Shown one piece after another: positions 44,227 through 52,472 of a stretch of DNA of 64,000 bases; the stretch's first letter is position 1, and every line of letters begins with the position of its first letter. Under the pieces are notes generated by a model, which saw only the letters and a list, made by a program, of their open reading frames with translations, had not been told where the DNA came from and ran no database searches. The DNA is from Thermoproteota archaeon. Lineage in GTDB: Archaea > Korarchaeota > Korarchaeia > Korarchaeales > Korarchaeaceae. Made by a program: the position numbers and the translations under genes. The stretch covers positions 58,035 to 122,034 of the forward strand of contig WALU01000035.1 in assembly GCA_015522685.1 (NCBI GenBank), given 5' to 3'.

Positions 44227-45580
44227 TTATAGATATGGCTCAATGGAAATGAGGAAGATATTTGAACCAGAAAATAAGATAAGACTCATGGCTAGGACGG
44301 AAGCTGCTCTAGCTAAGGTTCAGGCAATGTATAATGTAATACCAAAAGAGGCTGCTGAGGCTATTAAGAGAGCTTCTAAAGAAATAGAGTACGAGAATGT
44401 AAAGAAAGAGGAGGAAAAGACAAAGCATGAGACGATGGCCCTTGTGAAAGCTCTAGCCAGAAAATCTGGGTCTTATGGCGAATATGTCCATTTAGGAGTT
44501 ACCTCAAACGACATCTTGGATACTGCAATGGCACTTCAAATAAAAATGGCAGGGCGCCTCCTCATAAAAAGATCATCTCGCCTTCTTAATGCAATAATAG
44601 CTAAGGGAGAGAAAGTTGAGGGGATTGTAGCTTTGGGAAGAACGCATGGTGTGGTTGCCGATCCGATCCCTCTTTCCTTGAAGTTTGCTCTCTGGTCTTA
44701 TTTAGTTAGGAGATCTATGAAGAGGCTTGTCCTCGCTTTAGAGGATGCTGCTGTAGGTAAGATTAGTGGGGCAGTTGGAACTATGGCAGCTCTTGTTGAA
44801 CTTGGTGTCAGGGATCCCAAAATGCTACAGCAGAATGTTTTGAGGGAGTTAGGTTTAAAATCAGCTGAAGTAACAACGCAGGTTGTGCCTAGAGATAGAT
44901 TAGCTTATCTAATATCCATGATGTCTCTCTATTCATCAGCCTTAGATAATATAGGCAATGAGATAAGAAATCTTCATAGAACGGAGATAGGTGAGATGAA
45001 GGAATACTTCGAAGAGACAAGTCAGGTCGGGTCCAGTACCATGCCTCACAAGAGAAACCCTATAAAAAGTGAAAAGGTATGTGGGCTAGCTAAGATAATG
45101 AGATCCCTCATTATAGCAGCGCTTGAGAATGTTGTTCTTGAGCATGAGAGAGATCTAACTAACAGTTCGGCTGAGAGATGCTTTTTACCTGAGGCTTTTA
45201 TCATCTTAGAGGAACAGATTATTACATTGTCTGATGTTATAGAAAATTTGAAGATAGATGAGAGGAGAATAAGAGAAAATTTAGAGAAATATAAAGATTT
45301 AGCGCTTAGTGAGAGGCTTATGATAGCTTTAGTAAAGAAGGGGATGGGAAGGCAAACTGCTCATGAAATCGTAAGGAAGCTCTCTATGGAGTCATATTCT
45401 ACCGGGCAAGGTATTTTTGAAATCGCTATGGAGGATGGATCCATTAGAAATGTACTAGCATCTGATGAGATAAAGGAACTACTTGACCCATCTAGTTACA
45501 TAGGTATTGGTGAAGAGATAGCTAGAGAGGAGTTTTATAGAGCTAAGGAATTCCTGAAGGAGGTACGCGGTTATGGCTGA
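44207..45580 (+). CDS. purB: Adenylosuccinate lyase
   Basis: A protein of 457 residues. The N-terminus HPIDYRYGS is typical. The superfamily signatures are TSNDILD (99-105), GRTHGVV with His147, and GSSTMPHKRNP (275-285), the flexible catalytic loop. It acts twice in purine synthesis, making AICAR and AMP. ATG 44207 lies inside the hel308 end. The stop overlaps the nuclease gene start by eight bases. Confidence 0.95.
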   Translation: MQVHPIDYRYGSMEMRKIFEPENKIRLMARTEAALAKVQAMYNVIPKEAAEAIKRASKEIEYENVKKEEEKTKHETMALVKALARKSGSYGEYVHLGVTSNDILDTAMALQIKMAGRLLIKRSSRLLNAIIAKGEKVEGIVALGRTHGVVADPIPLSLKFALWSYLVRRSMKRLVLALEDAAVGKISGAVGTMAALVELGVRDPKMLQQNVLRELGLKSAEVTTQVVPRDRLAYLISMMSLYSSALDNIGNEIRNLHRTEIGEMKEYFEETSQVGSSTMPHKRNPIKSEKVCGLAKIMRSLIIAALENVVLEHERDLTNSSAERCFLPEAFIILEEQIITLSDVIENLKIDERRIRENLEKYKDLALSERLMIALVKKGMGRQTAHEIVRKLSMESYSTGQGIFEIAMEDGSIRNVLASDEIKELLDPSSYIGIGEEIAREEFYRAKEFLKEVRGYG

Positions 45581-46907
45581 GGTAAAGATGAGTTTTCTAG
45601 GAGGAGCTAAGGGTGTCGGCAGATCTAGTATTGAGTTATCAAATGAAAATGGTTCGATAATATTAGATTCAGGGGTTAATTTAGGAGGTAAAGGTGAAGA
45701 TAGATATCCCATAGACCCAAAGGGAAAAATCTCTGCTTTAGCCCTTACTCATGCTCATCTAGATCATTCTGGCTATGTGCCAGCGATTCTATCCAAATGG
45801 GATTGTGACCTCTTTGCTACCTCTCCTACTGTAGACATTTCGGAGATATTGCTTAGGGACTACCTAAGTTTGATACCAGATAATGAAGCTAAGCCTTATG
45901 ATGCTAGTGAGATATATCTACTGAGAAGAAAGGAGAAATCAATTAGGTTTGGATTAGCTACTGAGCCCATTGAAGGATGGGAGCTCATTCCTTTTAATGC
46001 TGGTCATGTTCTTGGTTCTGCTATGATTTACTTAAGATCTCCTGATGGTACGTCCATATTATACACAGGTGATCTGAACACCACAAACACAAGAACATTG
46101 AGGGGAGCCAATATGAACATTCCAGAAGTCGATTATTTGATAATAGAGAGCACATATGGAGGGGATGAGGACATACACCCTTCTAGGAAAAAAGTAGAGA
46201 GAAAATTCGTTGAGGATATAAAGAAAGTTTTGGAATTGGGCGGTGTAGTAATAGTACCTGCATTTGCACTAGGAAGATCCCAGGAGGTTCTCCTCACTTT
46301 AGTACATTATATCGAATCAGGCTTTCTTCAAGAGGTACCAATCTTCATAGATGGTATGATAAGAGAGGTTTCGAAGTTTTATTCGATGTATTGGTCTTGG
46401 TTGAGGCCTGAATTGCAGAGAAGAATCAGAGAAAGTAAGAGGGGCTTGTTTGACCACAGGACCATAGAGGAGGTGAGAAATAGAGATGAACTTCTGGAAT
46501 TAAGCGAGCCTTTTATAATCATTACGACATCTGGTATGCTCCAAGGAGGACCTGTTTTGACATATCTTAAGCATTATGGTATTAAGAAGGGTAATTTGAT
46601 CTATCTTACCGGATACCAAGTTAGGGGTACTAGAGGACGATTGTTATTAGATGGTGCGAGAGATTTACAATTACCAGATGGTTCTTCTATACATATAGAG
46701 GCTGATGTGCAATTTGCTGATTTCTCTGCCCATGCTGACCAGCCAAATCTAATTAATTTCATATCTAAACTCTGGGAAAAGGGACTTAAGGAAGTCGAAT
46801 TGGTACATGGAGAGCCTGGTAAGATGATTCAGTTGAGGAGAAAGCTTGAGAGAAGAGGCATCAGGACATATATACCCGAGTTAGGGGAGAGTATTATATT
46901 GAGCTAG
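45573..46907 (+). CDS. Beta-CASP metallo-beta-lactamase ribonuclease (aCPSF2-like)
   Basis: A protein of 444 residues. THAHLDH is at 59-65, a His is in FNAGHVLGSAMIY, and Asp is in YTGDLN. The beta-CASP part follows (ESTYGG, VPAFALGRSQEVL, FADFSAHAD, VHGEP). It has no N-terminal KH domains, which matches the aCPSF2 class of archaeal RNases rather than aCPSF1. It processes or degrades RNA. ATG 45573 has GAGGT upstream. Confidence 0.9.
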   Translation: MAEVKMSFLGGAKGVGRSSIELSNENGSIILDSGVNLGGKGEDRYPIDPKGKISALALTHAHLDHSGYVPAILSKWDCDLFATSPTVDISEILLRDYLSLIPDNEAKPYDASEIYLLRRKEKSIRFGLATEPIEGWELIPFNAGHVLGSAMIYLRSPDGTSILYTGDLNTTNTRTLRGANMNIPEVDYLIIESTYGGDEDIHPSRKKVERKFVEDIKKVLELGGVVIVPAFALGRSQEVLLTLVHYIESGFLQEVPIFIDGMIREVSKFYSMYWSWLRPELQRRIRESKRGLFDHRTIEEVRNRDELLELSEPFIIITTSGMLQGGPVLTYLKHYGIKKGNLIYLTGYQVRGTRGRLLLDGARDLQLPDGSSIHIEADVQFADFSAHADQPNLINFISKLWEKGLKEVELVHGEPGKMIQLRRKLERRGIRTYIPELGESIILS

Positions 46908-46986
46908 TTATAGCATGATATTTCTAATGTATTACATTCAACTAGCCTCCTTTATATTGACAAAATTTCCCTTTTAAAAGGGAAAA

Positions 46987-47643
46987 ATGCTGGCTAAGTT
47001 AGTCTATCCTCATCAAGGTAACGGGTTCCTTTCTAGATTATTTTCCAAGTTATTTAGAAAGAAGAAAAGGATAATGCTTGGAGTATATGGACCTGTTAAT
47101 TCAGGTAAGACCACACTAGCCAATAGGATGTGTATGGACTTCGTGGGTGAGAAGCTAGGGTCTGTAAGTAGAGTGCCTCATGAGACTAGATCCATCAATA
47201 TCATGGAGAACGTTTCTTTGAAGCTGAAGAATGGATCATCTCTTGTAATGGATGTTGTAGATACGCCAGGGATCGCTACTAGAATTACATACAGAAGTTT
47301 TCTCAGATACGGTTTTAAGAAGAATGAAGCCTTAGAGAGAGCAGCGGAAGCGGCTAGGGGAGTAGTAGAGGCAATAAAGTCAATGGAGCATGTTAATGTC
47401 GCTCTTATCGTGATTGACTCCACAAAAGATCCCACATCCCAAGTAAATTGGGTTATAGCAGGGAACTTAAAAGCAAGGAACGTTCCATATATAGTGGTTG
47501 CAAATAAAATAGATTTACCATATTCTAGGCCATTAAGGGTTGAAAAGGCCTTCATAGATGATAGAGTTGTCTCAATATCTGCTCTAAGAGGAGATAACAT
47601 AGAAGAGTTATATAATGCTATCATAGAGGTGGCTGCAAGTTGA
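46987..47643 (+). CDS. Era-like GTPase, archaeal type
   Basis: A protein of 218 residues. After a basic N-terminus (KLFRKKKRI) comes G1 GPVNSGKTT (35-43), then VDTPGIATR (G3), ANKIDLP (G4) and SALRG (G5). No KH domain is attached, unlike bacterial Era. In many archaea this gene sits with a DUF2073 protein and a zinc-ribbon protein, exactly as here (four- and seven-base overlaps). A ribosome-linked role is plausible. ATG 46987 follows AAAAGGGAAAA. Confidence 0.83.
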   Translation: MLAKLVYPHQGNGFLSRLFSKLFRKKKRIMLGVYGPVNSGKTTLANRMCMDFVGEKLGSVSRVPHETRSINIMENVSLKLKNGSSLVMDVVDTPGIATRITYRSFLRYGFKKNEALERAAEAARGVVEAIKSMEHVNVALIVIDSTKDPTSQVNWVIAGNLKARNVPYIVVANKIDLPYSRPLRVEKAFIDDRVVSISALRGDNIEELYNAIIEVAAS

Positions 47644-47912
47644 CTATTTTATTTCTTAATGAGTTCTCGAAGAAGAATATCCAAGAAATTACCAGCTTTT
47701 TAAAGGAAGGTAATATAATAATAACGAGATCCATTAATCCTGAAGCTGCAGTCTCTGCGATAGAGGACTTGTTGTCCCGTCACGAGGGCGAATCATCTGG
47801 ATTTGAGATAGAGAAAATCCTAGGGAAGGACCTATTTCTTATCCATAATGGGCGCGTTAAATTACATAAGTATGGCAATGGGGTTTTACTCTCAGGTGAG
47901 AAGATTTGTTGA
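47640..47912 (+). CDS. Small protein, probable DUF2073 relative, partner of the Era-like GTPase
   Basis: A protein of 90 residues. It has a KNIQEITSFLKEGNIIITR segment followed by SSGFEIEKI, which recalls the DUF2073 pattern of a helix, a short beta strand and an (F)SGIEI-like motif. The family identity rests mainly on its place between the Era-like GTPase and a zinc-ribbon gene. TTG 47640 overlaps the GTPase stop. Function is unknown. Confidence 0.6.
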   Translation: MTILFLNEFSKKNIQEITSFLKEGNIIITRSINPEAAVSAIEDLLSRHEGESSGFEIEKILGKDLFLIHNGRVKLHKYGNGVLLSGEKIC

Positions 47913-48244
47913 GAGTCCTTCTGGTTTGCAGATCCTGCGGCTATGTCAAGGATCTAGAGAATTCAGAAGATCTTCTTCCAGATTCATGTCCATTATGTGG
48001 CTCTAAAGATCTAGAATTTATGATCTTGAGAGAAAAAGGAATTGCAGAGGAAGATAAAGGAAAAGTCAGTAGTTATAGCCCTGAATTCGTCAATAGTTTG
48101 GTAAAAGAGGCCTTTTTAAGGCAAGTATCTCCTGGAGAGTGGGAAATCGATCTAGGAAAAACAATGTCTGAAAATGCTTCAATAGCTGAGATAGAACCTG
48201 GTGAGTATGAAGTGATTTTTAAGGTTGTTAGGAAGAGCTCTTAA
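47906..48244 (+). CDS. Zinc-ribbon protein, partner of the Era-like GTPase
   Basis: A protein of 112 residues. Residues 8-31 form a zinc ribbon (CRSCGYVK...CPLCGSKDLE). The rest is acidic and ends with a beta-rich segment (GEYEVIFKVV). TTG 47906 or 47909 follows AGGTGAG (47894-47900) and overlaps the previous stop. Similar zinc-ribbon proteins accompany Era-like GTPases in other archaea. It overlaps trmI convergently by 17 bases. Confidence 0.72.
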   Translation: MLRVLLVCRSCGYVKDLENSEDLLPDSCPLCGSKDLEFMILREKGIAEEDKGKVSSYSPEFVNSLVKEAFLRQVSPGEWEIDLGKTMSENASIAEIEPGEYEVIFKVVRKSS

Positions 48245-49010
48245 TCTTCCTGCCAATAATTATGAATCCTGTATGTCCAATCATCCTTGGATGTGGTCTT
48301 GTTCTTCTTTCATTACATTCAAATTCTCTATCTAATATCTCATGTATCTCAATAAGACTAAATCCTATATTCCTAGCAGCTAAGACTACCTTACTTATCT
48401 GTTCGCATGATGGTACGAATATCACAAAAGTTCCATTCGATTTTAACTTCCGATGTACCATAGGAAGCAGCTCCCAAGGATCAGGTATATCCATAAATAC
48501 AGCATCTAAATTATTTTCTTCTATCCCCTCTTTAGCATCTTTTAATTTTAATTCAACATTAGAGAGTTGAAATGCATTTAAATTTTGTTTAGCCACCTTA
48601 ATTGAACTTTCTCTTATATCATAACTATAGACCTTCCCTTCGGGTCCTAAAAAGGTTGCTAGTATAAGAGTAAGCGCGCCAGATCCGGTGCCTATTTCAA
48701 CTATCCTATCTCCTGGTTTTATTCCTGATTTAAGCAGAATGAAGCCTGAATCCTTAGGATATATTATTTGGGTGGATCTGCCGAGTTTTTCCACTATGTC
48801 TACTAGGGTAGGTCTGTGGACTTCTACGGGGACTCCCTTAGAAGTTTCGGTGGTCATACCCCAATCTTTACCAATTAAAGAGCCAATATCTATAGTACCT
48901 TTATGCGTATGTATAACCTTCTTCCTCTCTATTTTAACGAGGAATTTCTTAGGCCTGCCTTTCTTACTATAGATAACTAGGAGGGCTAGGCCTCCCTCCT
49001 TAATGAACAA
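48228..49010 (-). CDS. trmI: tRNA (adenine-N1)-methyltransferase
   Basis: A protein of 260 residues. A small N-terminal beta domain is followed by a class I methyltransferase: EIGTGSGALTLILA (SAM loop), YDIRESSIKVAKQNL and MDIPDPWELL (catalytic region). The C-terminal HTGFII strand is typical. Archaeal TrmI makes m1A at positions 57 and 58 of tRNA. TTG 49010 has GGAGG nine bases upstream. It lies 15 bases downstream of the geranylgeranyl reductase gene. Confidence 0.9.
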   Translation of the reverse strand: MFIKEGGLALLVIYSKKGRPKKFLVKIERKKVIHTHKGTIDIGSLIGKDWGMTTETSKGVPVEVHRPTLVDIVEKLGRSTQIIYPKDSGFILLKSGIKPGDRIVEIGTGSGALTLILATFLGPEGKVYSYDIRESSIKVAKQNLNAFQLSNVELKLKDAKEGIEENNLDAVFMDIPDPWELLPMVHRKLKSNGTFVIFVPSCEQISKVVLAARNIGFSLIEIHEILDREFECNERRTRPHPRMIGHTGFIIIGRKIKSSS

Positions 49011-49025
49011 AGTATAATTCCTCCA

Positions 49026-50165
49026 CTACAGAAGTGCCCTCGCTATTTTTGCAGTAAGATTAGGATATTTCATCAGTTTTATTGCTACCTCCTTAAGGTT
49101 GGTTCCATTGGCCAAGTTTATTATATCTTCATAGTTTAGGATATCTGCTAGCTGGTTGAGATCGTTATCCCCAAGTCTTTCAAATACTCTCATAGCCCTT
49201 AAGCTGTCCTTTATTCTTTTTATCCAAGGTTTATATTCTTTATTAAAGGAACTAAGTGCCTTTGAAGAGGTATCTCCTTTTTCTATAGCTTCTTTTATGA
49301 TTTTACTTGCTGCTTTACCAGCAGCTATAGAAGAGTGAATGCCAGCTCCTGTAAAGGGGACCACCATCCCAGCAGCATCTCCAAGCAAGATAACGCCATC
49401 TCCTATGTACTCTTTTGCAATTCCTCCTATAGGTACCGCTGCACCTCCAATTCCTATTATCTTAGCATTTTTGAATAAGTCCGGCCTCTCTTTAATGAAC
49501 TTATCTAGATAAATCTTGGGCGCTCCGGGCCTTATGCCTATACCAACGTTAGCTATATCATCACCTTTGGGAAAGACCCAAGCATAGCCCCTAGGGGCCA
49601 TTGATCCTACATATATATGGCCTGTCTTATAAGAGTCTAATTCTACTCCTACCATCTTATACTGGTAGACAGGGATTAATTCAGAGCTATTATTTAAGCC
49701 AGATGTTTTTGCAATGGTGGAGTTATAACCGTCGGCACCTATCGTAACTTTAGCTTTAAAGATACCTCCTTTAGCAGTTCTAATGCCCACTACTTTCCCT
49801 CCTTCTTTTACCACGCTATCAACTCGCTCAGCTATTCTAATCTCAGCACCAGCCTTCACAGCTTCCTTGGCCATCTCCTGCAGGAATAGATCTTTGTTTA
49901 TCGCGAACCCATGAAGAGGTATCTTTACGTATTTGCCTGAAGGAGAGTATACTCTCATGCTTAGTTCATTGGCCACTATCCCTGGTTTTGGCTCTATTCC
50001 AGCGGTTTCGAAAGTTTCCTTACTTACTCCCTCTCCACAAGGTTTCCAAGCTTTTATATCGGAATAGGCTTCAAAGAGGAGAGTCCTTAGTCCTAATTCT
50101 GCAGAATACCTAGCTGCTGATAGACCTGCAGGCCCACCGCCAACTATTATCACATTATATTCCAT
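49026..50165 (-). CDS. Geranylgeranyl reductase (archaeal lipid saturation)
   Basis: A protein of 379 residues with an FAD Rossmann fold (GGGPAGLSAARYSAELG) at the N-terminus. The CGEGVS loop with Cys43 and the PRGYAWVFPKG substrate motif mark the reductases that saturate geranylgeranyl chains of archaeal membrane lipids. GDAAGMVVPFTGAGI is the second FAD motif. ATG 50165 follows GGTGCAATC. TrmI follows on the same strand. Confidence 0.93.
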   Translation of the reverse strand: MEYNVIIVGGGPAGLSAARYSAELGLRTLLFEAYSDIKAWKPCGEGVSKETFETAGIEPKPGIVANELSMRVYSPSGKYVKIPLHGFAINKDLFLQEMAKEAVKAGAEIRIAERVDSVVKEGGKVVGIRTAKGGIFKAKVTIGADGYNSTIAKTSGLNNSSELIPVYQYKMVGVELDSYKTGHIYVGSMAPRGYAWVFPKGDDIANVGIGIRPGAPKIYLDKFIKERPDLFKNAKIIGIGGAAVPIGGIAKEYIGDGVILLGDAAGMVVPFTGAGIHSSIAAGKAASKIIKEAIEKGDTSSKALSSFNKEYKPWIKRIKDSLRAMRVFERLGDNDLNQLADILNYEDIINLANGTNLKEVAIKLMKYPNLTAKIARALL

Positions 50166-50331
50166 GATTGCACCGGATTACCTAATGTCAATCCTATTTC
50201 AGTGTTTTTCTCAAACTTTGTAAATTAGTCAATTGACGAGATAAAGTTCAGAATGATAAGCCATATAGGTAAGATTTTATAGTTGAAAATGAGCATACAC
50301 CCTAAGTTGGGAGGCTTCAAGGAGCTTCTCA

Positions 50332-50366
50332 CGTCGTCATCCCTCCGGCTATGCCGGATGGCGGCG
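50332..50366 (+). promoter_or_regulatory. Strong leader hairpin directly before the winged-helix gene
   Basis: CGTCGTCATCC (50332-50342) pairs fully, with three G-U pairs, with GGATGGCGGCG (50356-50366). Inside, a four-base bulge (CTCC) and GGC-TAT-GCC complete the hairpin. Three bases later comes the GGTGA ribosome binding site of the gene at 50380. This G/C-rich island stands out from its A/T-rich surroundings. It may control translation or act as a small RNA. Confidence 0.55.
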
Positions 50367-50379
50367 AAAGGTGAATAAA

Positions 50380-50616
50380 TTGAGGATTCTGATGGATGCG
50401 CACTTGAGAATCTTGCGAAAACTTGAAAAGGCGAGGAGTGATGGCGTTGTTGCTTCTGAGCTAATTCCTGACAGGGTTGCAAGAGAATTCGTCCTGAAGT
50501 ATCTCTCTAATAAAGGTCTGATTATGAGGAGAAGGAGGTTTAGGGGAGAGCGCGTTTTCATTACCTCTAAGGGCTTAAATATGCTTAGGACATCAGGAGA
50601 CGGAATAGCTGACTAA
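50380..50616 (+). CDS. Small winged-helix DNA-binding protein
   Basis: About 78 residues. The pattern DAHLRILRKLEKARSDG, VASELIPDRVAREFVLKYLSNKGLI and RRRRFRGERVFITSKG is a one-domain winged helix with a basic wing. TTG 50380 follows GGTGA at 50370-50374; an in-frame GTG at 50371 lies inside that site. Its mRNA leader contains the hairpin at 50332. The gene stands alone and may regulate itself; target unknown. Confidence 0.72.
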   Translation: MRILMDAHLRILRKLEKARSDGVVASELIPDRVAREFVLKYLSNKGLIMRRRRFRGERVFITSKGLNMLRTSGDGIAD

Positions 50617-50926
50617 CTTCGGCCTTTCCTTTTTATTATTTTATTCCCGAGGTCATTAGAGATAGGAGGCTTTCTCTGAGTCTTTAGGGTTAAATACTCG
50701 GATGGAGCTTCAATTAGGAGATCTAAAAATAGGCATGTCGGGAGGTATATTAAAGGAGAGAATGACAAAGCTATATCAGATTTAATGGTGGCATGTTCAT
50801 ACATATAGTTGTAGTAAATGAAAATGATGAACTGTTGGTTACAGATAGAGCCGTATTATCAGAACTAGAAACGATGAATTCCATTCAGATCATCCTTTTT
50901 ATTACTACGAAGAAAGCATATTAATC
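50617..50926. other. Gap between the winged-helix gene and dephospho-CoA kinase
   Basis: Apart from a short possible reading frame (50793-50924), nothing clear is seen. A T-rich stretch (cctttttattattttatt, 50628-50645) directly after the winged-helix gene is a likely terminator. A second short frame from ATG 50700 gives only about two dozen codons. Confidence 0.4.
50793..50924 (+). CDS. Possible 43-residue small protein or gene fragment
   Basis: ATG 50793 opens a frame reading MFIHIVVVNENDELLVTDRA... and ending KKAY. A beta strand is followed by an amphipathic helix, which looks like real protein. The ribosome binding site is too close (GGTGG one base away). It ends three bases before the convergent kinase gene. 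It could be a tiny gene or the remnant of a longer one. Confidence 0.3.
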   Translation: MFIHIVVVNENDELLVTDRAVLSELETMNSIQIILFITTKKAY

Positions 50927-51469
50927 CTAAATTGGAAGAAAGGCTTCAAGAAGAAGATTAATAGCCTCTTCTCTAGTAGAATGGTTTATAGTCACTAGAA
51001 CCATCCCTAAATTAGGTTGTCCGTAAATCATAAGCCATCCATCTGGTGCCAGTATAACTGAGGGAAATCCCAAGAGATCTTCTTCTCCTTCAACAATTAT
51101 AGCTACCTTGAATCCAACGGAGGCCATGCGGATAGCCAAGTATATCGCATCCCATGAGTTCGAAGTTATAGTTCCAGGGGGATTCTTAGAGGTAAGAATT
51201 ATATATCCGTTTAGCAATCGAATAGTTGAGCAGTTAGCTTTTCTCTTCTCCCTTAGATCTATAACTACTATGTCTGGAGGCTTTCCCATGTCAATGAGAG
51301 AAGCAGTTACTCTATCTCCGACAGATATTATTTTTTCTTTACCTATATCTGAGGAATTCTCTACTACTTTACCTTTTATTTCTGTTATTTTTTTTCTATA
51401 TTCCTTCTTGAGTGATATATTATAAAGCAATCTGACGCCATCTTCAGAGAGGTACCATTTAGAATTCAT
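50927..51469 (-). CDS. GTP-dependent dephospho-CoA kinase (DUF359 family)
   Basis: A protein of 180 residues, the family's usual size. Motifs include VGDRVTASLIDMGKPPDIVVID, SKNPPGTIT, VEGEEDLLGFPSVILAPDG and YGQPNLGMVLV. Archaeal members phosphorylate dephospho-CoA with GTP, the last step of coenzyme A synthesis. ATG 51469 lacks a clear ribosome binding site. The 5' neighbour is a region of gene debris, so the gene stands alone. Confidence 0.88.
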   Translation of the reverse strand: MNSKWYLSEDGVRLLYNISLKKEYRKKITEIKGKVVENSSDIGKEKIISVGDRVTASLIDMGKPPDIVVIDLREKRKANCSTIRLLNGYIILTSKNPPGTITSNSWDAIYLAIRMASVGFKVAIIVEGEEDLLGFPSVILAPDGWLMIYGQPNLGMVLVTINHSTREEAINLLLEAFLPI

Positions 51470-51688
51470 ATCAAAGAGATTAATGTGAATGTTCCTAATA
51501 TTAGATGCGCTAGCTGCTGGTGAAGGGAAAGACTTTCCTCTTTATATATAATAGGGATAATCCAAGACCATTGCTGGCTTATTAGAGGAATTCGATATCT
51601 TTCATAGGATTATAAGGATAGAGGACTACCTAAGATTGATGCTGAGAGAATTCGATGTTCTTCTCATTAATGCTATAAGTATGTAGCA

Positions 51689-51932
51689 AAGAAGACTGCT
51701 GTAATATCTAAAACCTTAGGAGACTCGATAACATCGAATTTAGATCTAGTTAGAGGGCTAGGTTTCGACTTAGAGGATGGAGAGAAGGAGAATAAGCACT
51801 CGAAATGCCCTTGGAGGAGAACTATTTCTCAGCTTCATTCCTGATGGCTTGAATGAACATTCAATAGATTTTATCAGATCTTATAATATAATTCCTCATT
51901 ATAAAAGCACTAGGGTTTATGCAAGGCAGTAA
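51689..51932 (+). pseudogene. Remnant of a GNAT-like acetyltransferase gene
   Basis: Frame 1 reads KKTAVISKTLGDSITSN, then RGLGFDLEDG, until a stop at 51842. A shifted frame then gives LFLSFIPDGLNEHSIDF and SYNIIPHYKSTRVY, up to a stop at 51932. The latter resembles the C-terminus of GNAT acetyltransferases (a helix after N..(A/S)..F, then a strand ending T-R-x-Y/M). At least one frameshift separates the parts, and upstream frames have stops. Confidence 0.45.
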
Positions 51933-52176
51933 AAAGCTATTCTAATTTAAATATGCTATAAAAAGAGTTTCTTTAGATGATGTGACATTTGCTAAGCCTG
52001 TTATGAGCAAGATCTTAGGAATCGCGCGCCCTTTCTGGAACTGCTTTTGAGGAGCATAAGTTAAAGCAGGTAATTACCCTAAAGAGATAGTCAGAACGGC
52101 CACTAATCTAAACAAGATAAGAAGAATAAAACTCCTAGAGAAAAGATTATTCATTATAGTTCCTCTATTCTATAAA

Positions 52177-52197
52177 AGAGGGAATATAATTCCCTCT
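52177..52197. repeat. Perfect inverted repeat, 9-base arms
   Basis: AGAGGGAAT and ATTCCCTCT flank ATA. A nearby TTCCTCT (about 52160) can pair alternatively with the left arm. It lies at the end of the gene debris, 136 bases before tRNA-Pro. It could be an old terminator. Confidence 0.6.
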
Positions 52198-52332
52198 AAC
52201 TGAATACTGGGCCTACCATCAAGCTAAGGATGAGAAAATGTTTTAGAGCGAGGAGTACGCTGAATATTAGGATAATTGAGGTTATATCAGATAAGTTAGT
52301 AAAAAGATTGCCAGAAAATTAATCAGTAGATG

Positions 52333-52406
52333 TGGGGCCGCCGGGATTTGAACCCGGGACCACCAGCGCCCCAGGCTGGCATCCTACCTAGCTAGACTAC
52401 GGCCCC
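52333..52406 (-). tRNA. tRNA-Pro (anticodon GGG)
   Basis: The acceptor stem GGGGCCG/CGGCCCC is perfect, with discriminator A and no encoded CCA. The anticodon arm is CCAGC-CTGGGGC-GCTGG, anticodon GGG. The T arm CCGGG-TTCAAAT-CCCGG is normal. There is no intron. A box GTTTAAAAATG at 52432-52442 on the minus strand is about 30 bases upstream. Confidence 0.94.
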
Positions 52407-52472
52407 CTAACCCATAGGTATTTACTATCTTCATTTTTAAACGATTATCTAATTGAAGGCTAGAGTAGGGAG

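Larger units (their letters stand above)
51470..52332. other. Long region without an intact gene (gene debris)
   Basis: These 860 bases contain no intact gene on either strand, although the rest of the window is almost fully coding. Several short frames read like protein but are interrupted: around 51600-51680, 51689-51842, 51811-51932 and 51958-52050. A 21-base inverted repeat is at 52177. The composition matches the rest of the window, so this looks like one or more decayed resident genes rather than foreign DNA. Confidence 0.6.
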
